Below the pieces are notes generated by a model that was not told where the DNA came from, searched no databases, and worked only from the letters and a program-made list of their open reading frames with translations. Below, piece by piece: positions 19,760 to 27,857 of a DNA stretch of 64,000 nt (within the stretch, counting starts at the first letter, position 1; every line of letters starts with the position of its first letter). The DNA is from Franconibacter helveticus LMG 23732. Lineage in GTDB: Bacteria > Pseudomonadota > Gammaproteobacteria > Enterobacterales > Enterobacteriaceae. Location: positions 310,001-374,000 of the forward strand of contig NZ_AWFX01000045.1 in NCBI RefSeq assembly GCF_000463115.2, in the 5' to 3' direction. The position numbers and the translations under genes are program-made.

Positions 19760-21261
19760 GCTGGGGTTCCTCCGGTGGAGTAAAGTAATAAGGTTTCTTC
19801 GCTGGCCTCGCGTCCGTCCAGCTCCGCCACAATGCGTCCGTCCCAGAGTACGCAGATGCGGTCGCACAGGCCCACCAGCTCGGCAAATTCGCCGGAGGCG
19901 TAAATCACGCCTTTGCCTTCGCGGGCCAGCTGGTCGATTAACGTGAAAAGGTCGGTTTTCGCTTTGACGTCCACCCCTTTGGTCGGCTCGTCAAAAATGA
20001 ATACGCTGGCCTTGCCGCGCAGCCATTTGCCGATAGCCACTTTCTGCTGGTTGCCGCCCGAAAGCCTGCGCAGCGGCTGCGCGGGCCCGGTGGTGCGTAC
20101 GCCAAGCCGTGCAATGCTTTTAAGCGCCCAGCGCCAGGCTTCGCGGTGGCGAAAAAGGCTTGCGCGAGCGAAGGTGGTGTCCGCGCTGACCGCAAGGTTC
20201 ATCACCACCGGCTCGTCGATGAAAATCCCCTCTTTGCGCCGCTCTTCAGGAATTAACGCCAGCCCCTGCGCTACTGAGTCCGCCGGGTCGCGCGGCTGCC
20301 AGGGTTTGCCGTTCAGCTCGCCTGCGCGCAGCGTACTGGCGCTGGCGCCAAAAAGCGCTTTGCAAAGCTCGGTTTTACCCGCGCCCGCAAGCCCGGCGAT
20401 GCCGAGGATTTCGCCGCGCTTAAGGCGCAGCGAAATATCGCGCAGCAGGCTTTCGTCATGCAGGCCGTCGATGCGCAACAGCGTTTCATCGCCTGCTGGC
20501 GGGCGTTTCGGCGGGTAGATATCCGTTAGCTCATGACCAAGCATTTTTTCCACGATCTGTTCGCCGCTGAGCGCCGCCATCGGGCCGCTCTCAATCAGCT
20601 TGCCGTCGCGCAGCACCGTTAAGGTGTCGCAGATGGCTTTCAGCTCATGAATGCGGTGAGAAATAAATACTATGCCGATGCCCTGCGCTTGCAGGCGCTT
20701 CACCACAGTAAACAGCCGCTCGCTTTCATGCTGGTCCAGCGGCGCGGTGGGCTCATCGAGAATTAAAAAACGGCAGCGGTGGGAAAGCGCGCGCGCCAGC
20801 AAAATTTGCTGTTTTTCGGCAAGCGTGCAGCTTTCAATGCGGCGGTTAACGTCGAGCGTGACGTCCAGCTGCGCCAGCGCCTGCCGGGCCTCGGCGCGAA
20901 TGGCGCGCCAGCGGTAGTAATGACCAGGCTGCGCCAGATGATCGAGCATGATGTTCTCTGCAATGCTCAGCCCCGGCACCAGCGCCACGTCTACCTCCTG
21001 CTGCACCAGATGAATGCCGAGCGCTTTCGCCTCGCGCGGCGAGCGGATAGCGACCGGTTCACTGTCGATCAGGATCTCGCCCTGGTAATCGGGATACGTG
21101 CCGCACAGCACGGCCATCAGCGTTGATTTGCCCGCGCCGTTGGCCCCCGTCAGCGCATGAACACCGCCGCCGATGAGCGTGAAATCCACTTTCGTGAGCG
21201 CCTGAAACCCGGCGAAAGCAATCGAGATATCGCGCATGTCAAGGCGCGGGGAAACAGGCAT
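19756..21261 (-). CDS. Sugar-type ABC importer, two-domain ATPase (RbsA family)
   Basis: Energises the importer. The start MPVSPRLDMRDISIAF is preceded by GGAGAG and gives 501 residues; a TTG ten codons upstream is unlikely. Two nucleotide-binding domains are present. The first has GANGAGKST and a degenerate signature (CTLAEKQQILLARAL) with Walker B FLILDEPTAPLD. The second has a modified Walker A GLAGAGKTE, signature LSGGNQQKVAIGKWL and FIFDEPTKGVD. This asymmetry is normal for RbsA/MglA proteins. It is the first gene of the four-gene operon, with a MetJ array about 105 bp upstream. Confidence 0.87.
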   Translation of the reverse strand: MPVSPRLDMRDISIAFAGFQALTKVDFTLIGGGVHALTGANGAGKSTLMAVLCGTYPDYQGEILIDSEPVAIRSPREAKALGIHLVQQEVDVALVPGLSIAENIMLDHLAQPGHYYRWRAIRAEARQALAQLDVTLDVNRRIESCTLAEKQQILLARALSHRCRFLILDEPTAPLDQHESERLFTVVKRLQAQGIGIVFISHRIHELKAICDTLTVLRDGKLIESGPMAALSGEQIVEKMLGHELTDIYPPKRPPAGDETLLRIDGLHDESLLRDISLRLKRGEILGIAGLAGAGKTELCKALFGASASTLRAGELNGKPWQPRDPADSVAQGLALIPEERRKEGIFIDEPVVMNLAVSADTTFARASLFRHREAWRWALKSIARLGVRTTGPAQPLRRLSGGNQQKVAIGKWLRGKASVFIFDEPTKGVDVKAKTDLFTLIDQLAREGKGVIYASGEFAELVGLCDRICVLWDGRIVAELDGREASEETLLLYSTGGTPA

Positions 21262-21365
21262 GGCGGGGCTCTCCGGGTGGTAATAACGCAATGATTTGCC
21301 ACTTTTTCACGCAGACGTATCCCTGGCAATGAACGAATCGGCATAAGATAAAGCGAAAAAGCATT

Positions 21366-21389
21366 AGACGTCCAGATGTCCAGAAGTAA
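21366..21389. promoter_or_regulatory. MetJ operator of the ABC importer operon (three tandem boxes)
   Basis: Three abutting octamers AGACGTCC, AGATGTCC and AGAAGTAA match the met-box consensus AGACGTCT at 7, 6 and 5 of 8 positions. They lie on the importer side of the divergent region with hcxA. Confidence 0.75.
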
Positions 21390-21464
21390 CATCAAAATAA
21401 TTCACGTTCGCGCCGTTTCTCTGGTCATCATGAAAATAATGCAACTTGCGGTCGCGATTTATTC

Positions 21465-21480
21465 AGACGTCCGGAAGTCT
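21465..21480. promoter_or_regulatory. MetJ operator of hcxA (two tandem boxes)
   Basis: Abutting octamers AGACGTCC and GGAAGTCT match the consensus at 7 and 6 of 8 positions, just upstream of a TATGGT -10-like hexamer and 42 bp before the hcxA ATG. E. coli hcxA (ybdH) is a known MetJ target. Confidence 0.75.
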
Positions 21481-21521
21481 GTTTATGGTAGGGTGAAAGA
21501 AAACATAACAAGGACACTTAC

Positions 21522-22610
21522 ATGAGCAACACCGATATTCGCGTCGTTCCCGGCCCGGCTAACTATTACTCCCACCCGGGCGCGCTGGCGCGCCTTGCCG
21601 ATTTCTACACGCCTGAGCAACTTTCCCGCGCTTTCTGGGTATATGGCGAACGCGCTATCGCCGCCGCGCAGCCTTTTCTGCCGCCAGCGTTTAACGCGCC
21701 GGGCGCGAAAAAAGCGCTGTTTAAAGGGCATTGCAGCGAAAGCGATGTGGCTCAACTTGCGCAGCAAGCGGGCGACGACCGCGCGGTAGTGATTGGCGTA
21801 GGCGGCGGCGCGCTGCTGGATACCGCCAAAGCGCTGGCGCGCCGTCTGGGGTTGCCGGTCGTGGGGATCCCGACTATTGCAGCCACCTGCGCCGCCTGGA
21901 CGCCGCTCTCGGTCTGGTATAACGACGCGGGCCAGGCGCTGCATTTTGAGATCTTCAACGACGCCAATCACCTGGTGCTGGTGGAGCCGGAAATCATTCT
22001 GCGCGCGCCCGTGGAGTATCTGCTGGCGGGCATCGGCGATACGCTTGCCAAATGGTACGAAGCCGTGGTGCTGGCCCCTGCGCCGCAAACGCTGCCGCTG
22101 ACCGTGCGCCTTGGCATTAACGCCGCGTTAGCGATTCGCGATGTGTTGCTGGAACAGAGCGAGGCGGCGCTGGCGGACCAGCAGCGCGGCGAGCTTAGCC
22201 AGGATTTTCGCGACATTGTGGACGCGATTATCGCAGGCGGCGGCATGGTGGGCGGCCTTGGCGAGCGCTATACCCGCGTGGCGGCGGCGCATGCGGTACA
22301 TAACGGCCTGACCGTGCTGCCGCAAACCGAAAAGTTTCTTCACGGTACAAAAGTGGCCTACGGCATTCTGGTGCAGAGCGCCCTGCTCGGCCAGGATGAG
22401 ATCCTGACGCAGCTCATCGCTGCTTATCAGCGCTTTAATCTGCCGACCACGCTTGCCGGGCTGGATGTGGATATTCATAACGCGGCGGAGCTTGAAAGCG
22501 TTATCGCCCACACGCTGCGCCCGGTGGAGTCGATTCACTACCTGCCGGTGGAACTGACGCCTGCCAGCCTGCGCGCGGCGTTTGAAAAGGTGGAAAGCTT
22601 CGCGCGCTAA
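21522..22610 (+). CDS. hcxA: Hydroxycarboxylate dehydrogenase A (YbdH), iron-type alcohol dehydrogenase family
   Basis: NAD(P)H-dependent, metal-requiring reductase of 2-oxo acids such as 2-oxobutyrate and 2-oxoglutarate in E. coli. The 362 residues equal the E. coli length and follow it closely. The nucleotide loop is VVIGVGGGALLDTAKALA; metal ligands are expected in GIGDTLAKWYE, AAHAVHNGL and LHGTKVAYG. In E. coli the gene is divergent from ybdL (methionine aminotransferase); here the ABC importer occupies that place while the MetJ control is kept. A role in reducing an aldehyde or keto product of methylthioribose breakdown is possible but unproven. Confidence 0.92.
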   Translation: MSNTDIRVVPGPANYYSHPGALARLADFYTPEQLSRAFWVYGERAIAAAQPFLPPAFNAPGAKKALFKGHCSESDVAQLAQQAGDDRAVVIGVGGGALLDTAKALARRLGLPVVGIPTIAATCAAWTPLSVWYNDAGQALHFEIFNDANHLVLVEPEIILRAPVEYLLAGIGDTLAKWYEAVVLAPAPQTLPLTVRLGINAALAIRDVLLEQSEAALADQQRGELSQDFRDIVDAIIAGGGMVGGLGERYTRVAAAHAVHNGLTVLPQTEKFLHGTKVAYGILVQSALLGQDEILTQLIAAYQRFNLPTTLAGLDVDIHNAAELESVIAHTLRPVESIHYLPVELTPASLRAAFEKVESFAR

Positions 22611-22717
22611 CGAAAAGCACGCGCCGCCATGCCCCTTTCGGCGAAATCTCTGTAGGCTTAAAACCTTGCTGATGCGGCGATAAAACACTATTCGCGCCGC
22701 CTCTTTTCTTTAGGTTA

Positions 22718-23974
22718 ATGGGATGGTTTATGGCTTCTGTACACGCTGACAGCGGGGCGTCGTTGCTGGCGCACCGCTCGTTTGTCGCCTTCTGGCTGGC
22801 GCGCACCTGCTCCGGCTTTGGCTTCCAGATGTTATCTATCGTGGTGGGCTGGCAAATCTATGCCCTCACCCACAGCGCGTTTTACCTTGGCCTGATAGGC
22901 CTGGTGCAATTTCTTCCTTCCATTACGCTTGCGCTCTGGGCAGGCCACGTCGCCGACCAGCGCGACCGCCGCCGCGTGGTGCTGCTTGGACAACTGGTGG
23001 AATGGCTGGCTATCGGCGCCCTTACCGCCGTTACGGTGCTGCACCTCGCGGATGTCAAAATTATCCTCGGGCTTATCTTTATCATCTCCGTGGCGAAAGT
23101 CATGGAGGCGCCGTCGCTTCAGTCGATGCTGCCCGCGCTGGTGCCGCCCTTTCTGCTGGCGCGCGCCACGGCGGCGAGCGCGGTATCAAGCCAGGCGGCG
23201 ATGATCATGGGCCCGGCGCTCGGCGGCCTGCTGTATGCGTTCGGGGCGGATGTGGTGTATGGACTCACCGCCGCGCTTTATCTGGTGTCGATAGCCATGG
23301 TCAGCCGCCTGCGCTATGAGCAAGCGCCGCCGAAGCGCCAGCCTGCAAGCCTCGCCACGCTGTTCGCCGGAGTGAAGTTTATTCGCGAGCGGCCGGACGT
23401 GCTGGGGGTGATATCGCTCGATCTTTTTGCCGTGCTGTTAGGCGGCGCGACGGCGCTGCTGCCGATTTACGCGCACGATATTCTGCATACCGGCCCGTGG
23501 GGCCTGGGGCTGCTGCGCGCTGCGCCCGCCGTCGGCGCACTGCTGGTCGGCTTCTGGCTTAGCCGTCATTCGCTTGAAAAAAATGTCGGCATGATTATGT
23601 TTCTCTGCGTCGCCGGATTTGGAGTGGCGACGCTTGTGTTCGCGCTCTCAAGCAATCTCTGGCTGTCGCTTATCGCGCTCTTTGCAACGGGCGGTTTCGA
23701 TATGGTCAGCATGGTTATCCGCGGCGCGCTGGTGCAGCTTGATACGCCAAACGACATGCTGGGGCGCGTCAACGCCGTCAACTCCATTTTCATCAACACC
23801 TCAAACCAGCTTGGCGAGTTTGAGTCCGGCATGCTGGCGGCGCTGTTTGGCGCGGTGCCCGCCGCGGCGATTGGCGGCATCGGCACGCTGGTGGTGGTGG
23901 GGCTGTGGATGAAACTCTTCCCCTCGCTGCGCAAGCGCCAGCGGCTGGAGGAGCCTAAACCCGACGCAGTGTAA
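22718..23974 (+). CDS. MFS exporter, EntS-like (DHA3 type)
   Basis: Inner-membrane major facilitator of 418 residues with about 12 hydrophobic segments and the loop motif GHVADQRDRRRVVLLGQ between segments 2 and 3. It resembles EntS (for example DMLGRVNAVNSIF against [13 protein letters not shown] in the EntS encoded at 33440-34684) but is clearly a separate protein. Substrate unknown. The start could equally be the ATG four codons on (22730), which has GGGA in front. It lies 107 bp after hcxA in the same direction and ends in a good terminator. Confidence 0.8.
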   Translation: MGWFMASVHADSGASLLAHRSFVAFWLARTCSGFGFQMLSIVVGWQIYALTHSAFYLGLIGLVQFLPSITLALWAGHVADQRDRRRVVLLGQLVEWLAIGALTAVTVLHLADVKIILGLIFIISVAKVMEAPSLQSMLPALVPPFLLARATAASAVSSQAAMIMGPALGGLLYAFGADVVYGLTAALYLVSIAMVSRLRYEQAPPKRQPASLATLFAGVKFIRERPDVLGVISLDLFAVLLGGATALLPIYAHDILHTGPWGLGLLRAAPAVGALLVGFWLSRHSLEKNVGMIMFLCVAGFGVATLVFALSSNLWLSLIALFATGGFDMVSMVIRGALVQLDTPNDMLGRVNAVNSIFINTSNQLGEFESGMLAALFGAVPAAAIGGIGTLVVVGLWMKLFPSLRKRQRLEEPKPDAV

Positions 23975-23981
23975 TGACCTG

Positions 23982-24007
23982 ACGCCTTCCGCCCGGAAGG
24001 CGTTTTT
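23982..24007 (+). terminator. Terminator of the MFS gene
   Basis: An 8-bp stem CGCCTTCC/GGAAGGCG with a 4-nt loop is followed by T5. Confidence 0.9.
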
Positions 24008-24073
24008 GCGAGACGGCACGAGAAACCTTTCGCTGCCGCTTTCCTCCCGCCCGTTCCCCGTTTAGCGTACTCC

Positions 24074-24126
24074 ATATAAGCAAATCGCTTTCAGATAAAA
24101 GCTTATATTCTTATATTTTACTTATA
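24074..24126 (+). promoter_or_regulatory. Operator/promoter of the toxin-antitoxin pair
   Basis: ATATAAGC (24074-24081) and GCTTATAT (24101-24108) form an 8-bp inverted repeat 19 bp apart, followed by further TTATA half-sites up to about 24126. Such repeats upstream of toxin-antitoxin operons usually bind the antitoxin; the stretch is far richer in AT than its surroundings. Confidence 0.55.
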
Positions 24127-24156
24127 CCGCGAAAGCAGATAGAGTGAGGGAACGCA

Positions 24157-24417
24157 ATGGAGATCAGATGGACGAAGCGGGCGTACAAACAACTCAACGC
24201 CGTACCGGAAAGCGACAGGCTCGCGCTCTACAAGAAGGTCTCCGCGCTCGCCGCTGAAGATACCCGGCTGGATATTGTAAAACTGGCGGGGCTGAAACCC
24301 CGTTACCGGCTGCGGGTGGGGAATTATCGGGTTATCTACGAGCGCGTGGCAGGCGTACCGGTTATCTGCCTCATTCTGGAAGTTAAACGCAGAACCACGA
24401 CGACTTACCTGAATTAA
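24157..24417 (+). CDS. RelE/ParE-family toxin (HigB-like)
   Basis: An 86-residue basic protein starting MEIRWTKRAYKQLNAVP, with the RelE fold motif YRLRVGNYRVIYERV and C-terminal ICLILEVKRRTTTTYLN. Members are mRNA interferases or gyrase inhibitors; which applies here is not evident. The toxin gene comes first and the XRE antitoxin follows 12 bp later, the higBA arrangement. The pair sits between the MFS gene and ybdD, a place without such genes in E. coli, so it was probably acquired. Confidence 0.87.
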   Translation: MEIRWTKRAYKQLNAVPESDRLALYKKVSALAAEDTRLDIVKLAGLKPRYRLRVGNYRVIYERVAGVPVICLILEVKRRTTTTYLN

Positions 24418-24429
24418 CGGGGGAGCAAT

Positions 24430-24810
24430 ATGCTTAACGCACAAATTATTCATGATAAACAGGGCAAACCCGAATATGCGGTCATCCCTTATGATCTCTA
24501 TCTGTCTATGCTGGCGCAGCTGGAAGATGAAGAGGCGCTGGCGTCATTGCCCTGGGAGTCAGATAGCGAGGATGACGTCGCGCTGCCGCATGAGGTGGTT
24601 GGCATTACAGTCGAGCAGAACGTGAGTTTACAGGCCGCCTGGCGTATCTGGCGCGGGCTGTCGCAGCAGGAGGTGGCGGAAAAGCTCGGCATCAGCCAGT
24701 CTGCCGTTTCGCAGCTGGAATCGCCTGATTCACGTCCGCAAAAACGTACCCGCGAAAAACTGGCGGCGCTTTATGGCTGCCAGCCGGAGCAACTGATGCA
24801 GTACCGCTGA
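24430..24810 (+). CDS. XRE-family antitoxin (HigA-like)
   Basis: A 126-residue protein. The N-terminal half is acidic (EDEEALASLPWESDSEDD) and probably wraps the toxin. The C-terminal half is a helix-turn-helix (LSQQEVAEKLGISQSAVSQLE, core QQEVAEKLGISQSAVSQLE) for autorepression. A strong GGGGGAG ribosome-binding site precedes the ATG, so the antitoxin is probably made in excess. It ends 7 bp from the stop of convergent ybdD. Confidence 0.87.
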   Translation: MLNAQIIHDKQGKPEYAVIPYDLYLSMLAQLEDEEALASLPWESDSEDDVALPHEVVGITVEQNVSLQAAWRIWRGLSQQEVAEKLGISQSAVSQLESPDSRPQKRTREKLAALYGCQPEQLMQYR

Positions 24811-24817
24811 CAGGCGC

Positions 24818-25015
24818 TTAGCAACATTTCGCGCCGCCTTTGCCGCCGTAACGGGCGTCCTGACGCTCGCGGAAAAACGCTTCATACGTCATGGGCGTCT
24901 GGTCCGGGTGATTCACCCGCATATGTTCCACGTAGTTGTCGTAATCCGGTACGCCAATCATCATTTTCGCTGCGTGGCCGAGGTATTTTCCGGCTTTAGC
25001 AAGGGTGTCGAACAT
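24818..25015 (-). CDS. ybdD: YbdD/YjiX family small protein, partner of CstA
   Basis: A 65-residue protein starting [19 protein letters not shown], nearly identical to E. coli YbdD. GAGGAT at proper spacing supports this start over an upstream one. It ends in GGKGGAKCC. The gene follows cstA with a 130-bp gap, the same pairing as yjiX with btsT, and family members are thought to be needed for full activity of these pyruvate transporters. Confidence 0.92.
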   Translation of the reverse strand: MFDTLAKAGKYLGHAAKMMIGVPDYDNYVEHMRVNHPDQTPMTYEAFFRERQDARYGGKGGAKCC

Positions 25016-25146
25016 CGTTTTATCCTCAGTCATGGCCTGTCGCCTTTGCGCAAAGCGCAAGCGGCAGGCGTATTGAGCGCGTTAGTCGCCCCGCCTTTCT
25101 CATCAATGAAGGGCGGGACGAGGATCAGGTCAACGCGCGCTCAGGT

Positions 25147-27252
25147 TTAATGCGCGCTTTTCGCCTCGGTGACGATGCGGTCTGCGTTTTCCGGCATCGG
25201 CTCGTATGGCGTTTCTCTAGCCGTCGGGCGGCTCTCTTTCAGCGCCTTCATGGCCGTTTTAAGAGAGAAGAGCGCCAGCACCACCACCACAACCATAAAG
25301 AAGATAGTTAACCCGGCATCCAGACGGTTATTAAACACCAGCTGGCTCAGCTGCGCTTCGGTGTACTGCGCCGGAATATTACCGCTGTCTATCATCCCCT
25401 GGAAGCGGTTGGCAATGGCCAGGAAGCCCACTTTGTTATCCGGGCTGAAGGCTTTTTGCCAGCCCGCCGTCAGCGTACAGATAAGCAGCCAGGCGGTCGG
25501 CAGCAGCGCCACCCAGGCATACATCTGGCGCTTCATCTTAAACAGCACAACGGCGCAGAGCATAAGCGCCATGCCCGCCAGCATCTGGTTGGCGATGCCG
25601 AAGAGCGGCCACAGGGTGTTGATGCCGCCGAGCGGATCCACCACCCCCTGATGCAGGAAGTACCCCCATGCCAGCACGCAAAGCGCCGTCGCCAGCAGGT
25701 TGGCGGGCAGCGATTCGGTCCGTTTGAGATTGGGTGAAATCACCCCCAGCAGATCCTGGAGCATAAAGCGCGCCGCGCGGGTTCCGGCATCCACGGCCGT
25801 GAGGATAAACAGCGCCTCAAACAGAATGGCGAAGTGATACCAGAACGAGACGTCCATCAGGCCGCCGAGCGCGCCGTGAAGGATATAAGCCATACCGACG
25901 GCGAGCGTCGGCGCGCCGCCTGCGCGGGAAATAATCGTCTGCTCGCCCACTTCGGTGGCGATTTGATTCAGCGTATCCGGCGTTATCTGGAAACCCCAGC
26001 CGCTGACGACCTGCGCGGCGGAAGCCACCACATCCGCCGTCCCGGCGGGCGCCAGCACCGCCATCGGGCTGTTCATCGCGAAATAGACGCCGGGATCGAT
26101 AACGCAGGCAGAAACCAGCGCCATGATGGCGACAAAGGATTCCATCAGCATGCCGCCGTAGCCAATAAAGCAGGCCTGGTTTTCGTTCGCCAGCATCTTC
26201 GGCGTGGTGCCGGACGCGATCAGCGCATGGAAGCCAGAGACCGCGCCGCAGGCGATGGTAATAAACAGGAACGGAAAGAGATTGCCGCTCCACACCGGCC
26301 CGGTGCCGTCGATAAATTTCGTCATCGCCGGCATGGTGAGCGTTGGCCGCATAATCAGAATGCCGATCGCCAGACCAATAATGGTGCCGATTTTCAAAAA
26401 GGTAGAGAGATAGTCGCGCGGCGCCAGCAGCAGCCACACCGGCAAGACCGCCGCCACAAAACCATAACCCACCAGCATCCAGGTCAGCTGCACGCCGGTG
26501 AAGTCAAAATAGGGCGCCCAGGTCGGGCTTTCCGCCACCCAGCCGCCGGAAATAATCGCGAACACCAGCATCACCAGGCCGATAACCGACACTTCGCCAA
26601 TGCGTCCGGGGCGCAGGTAACGGATATAAATCCCCATAAAAATGGCGAGCGGAATGGTAAAGGCGACGGTGTAGGTTCCCCACGGGCTGTGGGTGAGCGC
26701 TTTCACCACGATCATCGCCAGCACGGCCAGAATAATCACCATGATCATAAAGCAGGCGACCAGCGCGATAACGCCTGCCGTGTTGCCCATTTCTTCTTTC
26801 ACCAGCTCGCCAAGCGAGCGTCCGTCGCGACGTGTGGAGACAAAAAGCACCATGAAATCCTGCACCGCGCCGGCAAATACCACGCCCGCCAGGATCCAGA
26901 GCATGCCGGGCAGGTAGCCCATCTGCGCCGCCAGCACCGGCCCGACCAGCGGGCCTGCGCCTGCGATAGCGGCAAAATGGTGACCGAACAGCACTTTTTT
27001 ATCGGTCGGCACATAGTCAAGGCCGTCGTTATGGCGCACGGCGGGCGTCATTCGCGTGGCGTCCACGCTCAGCACCCGTCTGGCGATATAGAGGCCATAA
27101 AAACGGTAAGCGATAAGGTAAATGCAGACAGCAGCCACCACTATCCACAGCGCGTTAATCTGCTCGCCGCGGTTAAGCGCGATGTACCCCATAGCGAAAG
27201 CCGCCACTACGGAGAGCCCCGGCCAGAGCAGGTATTTCCCTGAATTCGTCAT
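25147..27252 (-). CDS. cstA: Pyruvate/peptide transporter CstA (carbon starvation protein A)
   Basis: Inner-membrane transporter induced on carbon starvation and linked to pyruvate and peptide uptake in E. coli. At 701 residues it equals the E. coli protein and has about 16-18 hydrophobic segments. Family motifs include GHHFAAIAGAGPLVGPVLAA near residue 90 and GFHALIASGTTPKML near 340. CRP-cAMP activates it in E. coli; I found no convincing CRP site upstream. It lies in the ybdD-cstA-entH order found in E. coli. Confidence 0.96.
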   Translation of the reverse strand: MTNSGKYLLWPGLSVVAAFAMGYIALNRGEQINALWIVVAAVCIYLIAYRFYGLYIARRVLSVDATRMTPAVRHNDGLDYVPTDKKVLFGHHFAAIAGAGPLVGPVLAAQMGYLPGMLWILAGVVFAGAVQDFMVLFVSTRRDGRSLGELVKEEMGNTAGVIALVACFMIMVIILAVLAMIVVKALTHSPWGTYTVAFTIPLAIFMGIYIRYLRPGRIGEVSVIGLVMLVFAIISGGWVAESPTWAPYFDFTGVQLTWMLVGYGFVAAVLPVWLLLAPRDYLSTFLKIGTIIGLAIGILIMRPTLTMPAMTKFIDGTGPVWSGNLFPFLFITIACGAVSGFHALIASGTTPKMLANENQACFIGYGGMLMESFVAIMALVSACVIDPGVYFAMNSPMAVLAPAGTADVVASAAQVVSGWGFQITPDTLNQIATEVGEQTIISRAGGAPTLAVGMAYILHGALGGLMDVSFWYHFAILFEALFILTAVDAGTRAARFMLQDLLGVISPNLKRTESLPANLLATALCVLAWGYFLHQGVVDPLGGINTLWPLFGIANQMLAGMALMLCAVVLFKMKRQMYAWVALLPTAWLLICTLTAGWQKAFSPDNKVGFLAIANRFQGMIDSGNIPAQYTEAQLSQLVFNNRLDAGLTIFFMVVVVVLALFSLKTAMKALKESRPTARETPYEPMPENADRIVTEAKSAH

Positions 27253-27443
27253 AATCGTTGTCCCTTCAGTGAAGGTAGAGTGAAACAGAGGTGTTACATT
27301 TTGTTTCTATATCACGACTATGAATTTAACAACTTAGCTACCAGAGAAACGCGGGGTTGGCAGGGGGATTTGTGTGAGTCTGCTAGCGGGATCACGGGAA
27401 AGGGGCAAGGGAAAAACCCTGGTGCCCCGCAAGCAACGCCCGT

Positions 27444-27857
27444 TTACCCCAGCACCGCCGTACTTAACCGGCTGGTGCAGCAGCGCCTCCCCTGCTCATC
27501 GAAAATCACGATTTCCCAGCTCTGACTCTGCCGGCCAAGATGCAGCGGCTGGCAAACGCCGCGCACCGTGCCCTGGGAAACCGCGCGGTGGTGCGTGGCA
27601 TTCAGCTCTGTCCCCACCACGCACTGTCCGTCGCGGGTGGTGAGATAACCCGCCATCGAACCCAGCGTCTCCGCCAGCGCCGCCGACGCGCCGCCATGCA
27701 GCAGACCGAACGGCTGATGCGTGCGGGTATCTACCGGCATTGTCGCTTCAAGCAAGTCGTCGCCAAGACGGGTATAAAGAATGCCAAGATGCGCCACCAT
27801 AGTGCCTGCGCTGGTAGCGTTAAGCTCCTCCAGCGTCATATGCCGTTTCCAGATCAT
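27444..27857 (-). CDS. entH: Proofreading thioesterase EntH of the enterobactin pathway
   Basis: Hotdog-fold thioesterase that removes wrongly loaded aryl groups from the EntB carrier domain. The 137-residue protein has the family motif [21 protein letters not shown], with catalytic glutamate in that segment. Its ATG follows directly on the entA stop (TAGATG). It is the last gene of entCEBAH. Confidence 0.95.
   Translation of the reverse strand: MIWKRHMTLEELNATSAGTMVAHLGILYTRLGDDLLEATMPVDTRTHQPFGLLHGGASAALAETLGSMAGYLTTRDGQCVVGTELNATHHRAVSQGTVRGVCQPLHLGRQSQSWEIVIFDEQGRRCCTSRLSTAVLG

Noticed and set aside
25060-25146. REP-like element between cstA and ybdD
   Set aside because: A CCGCCTTT/AAGGGCGG hairpin is present but imperfect and single; it lacks the conserved REP sequence. 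Probably an mRNA stem protecting the cstA part of the message.
25834-27243. Open frame of 469 codons antisense to cstA
   Set aside because: It mirrors the codon bias of cstA, is rich in R, H, Q and A as GC-rich shadows are, has no domain-like pattern and no ribosome-binding site. The same reasoning removes the long antisense frames over ptsI (2254-3288), maeB (38015-38983) and napA (48372-49208).
27253-27443. CRP site upstream of cstA
   Set aside because: TGTGA- and GTGATATAGAAACA-like pieces occur, but none has both half-sites at the right spacing. Control by CRP is likely from the family but not shown by the sequence.
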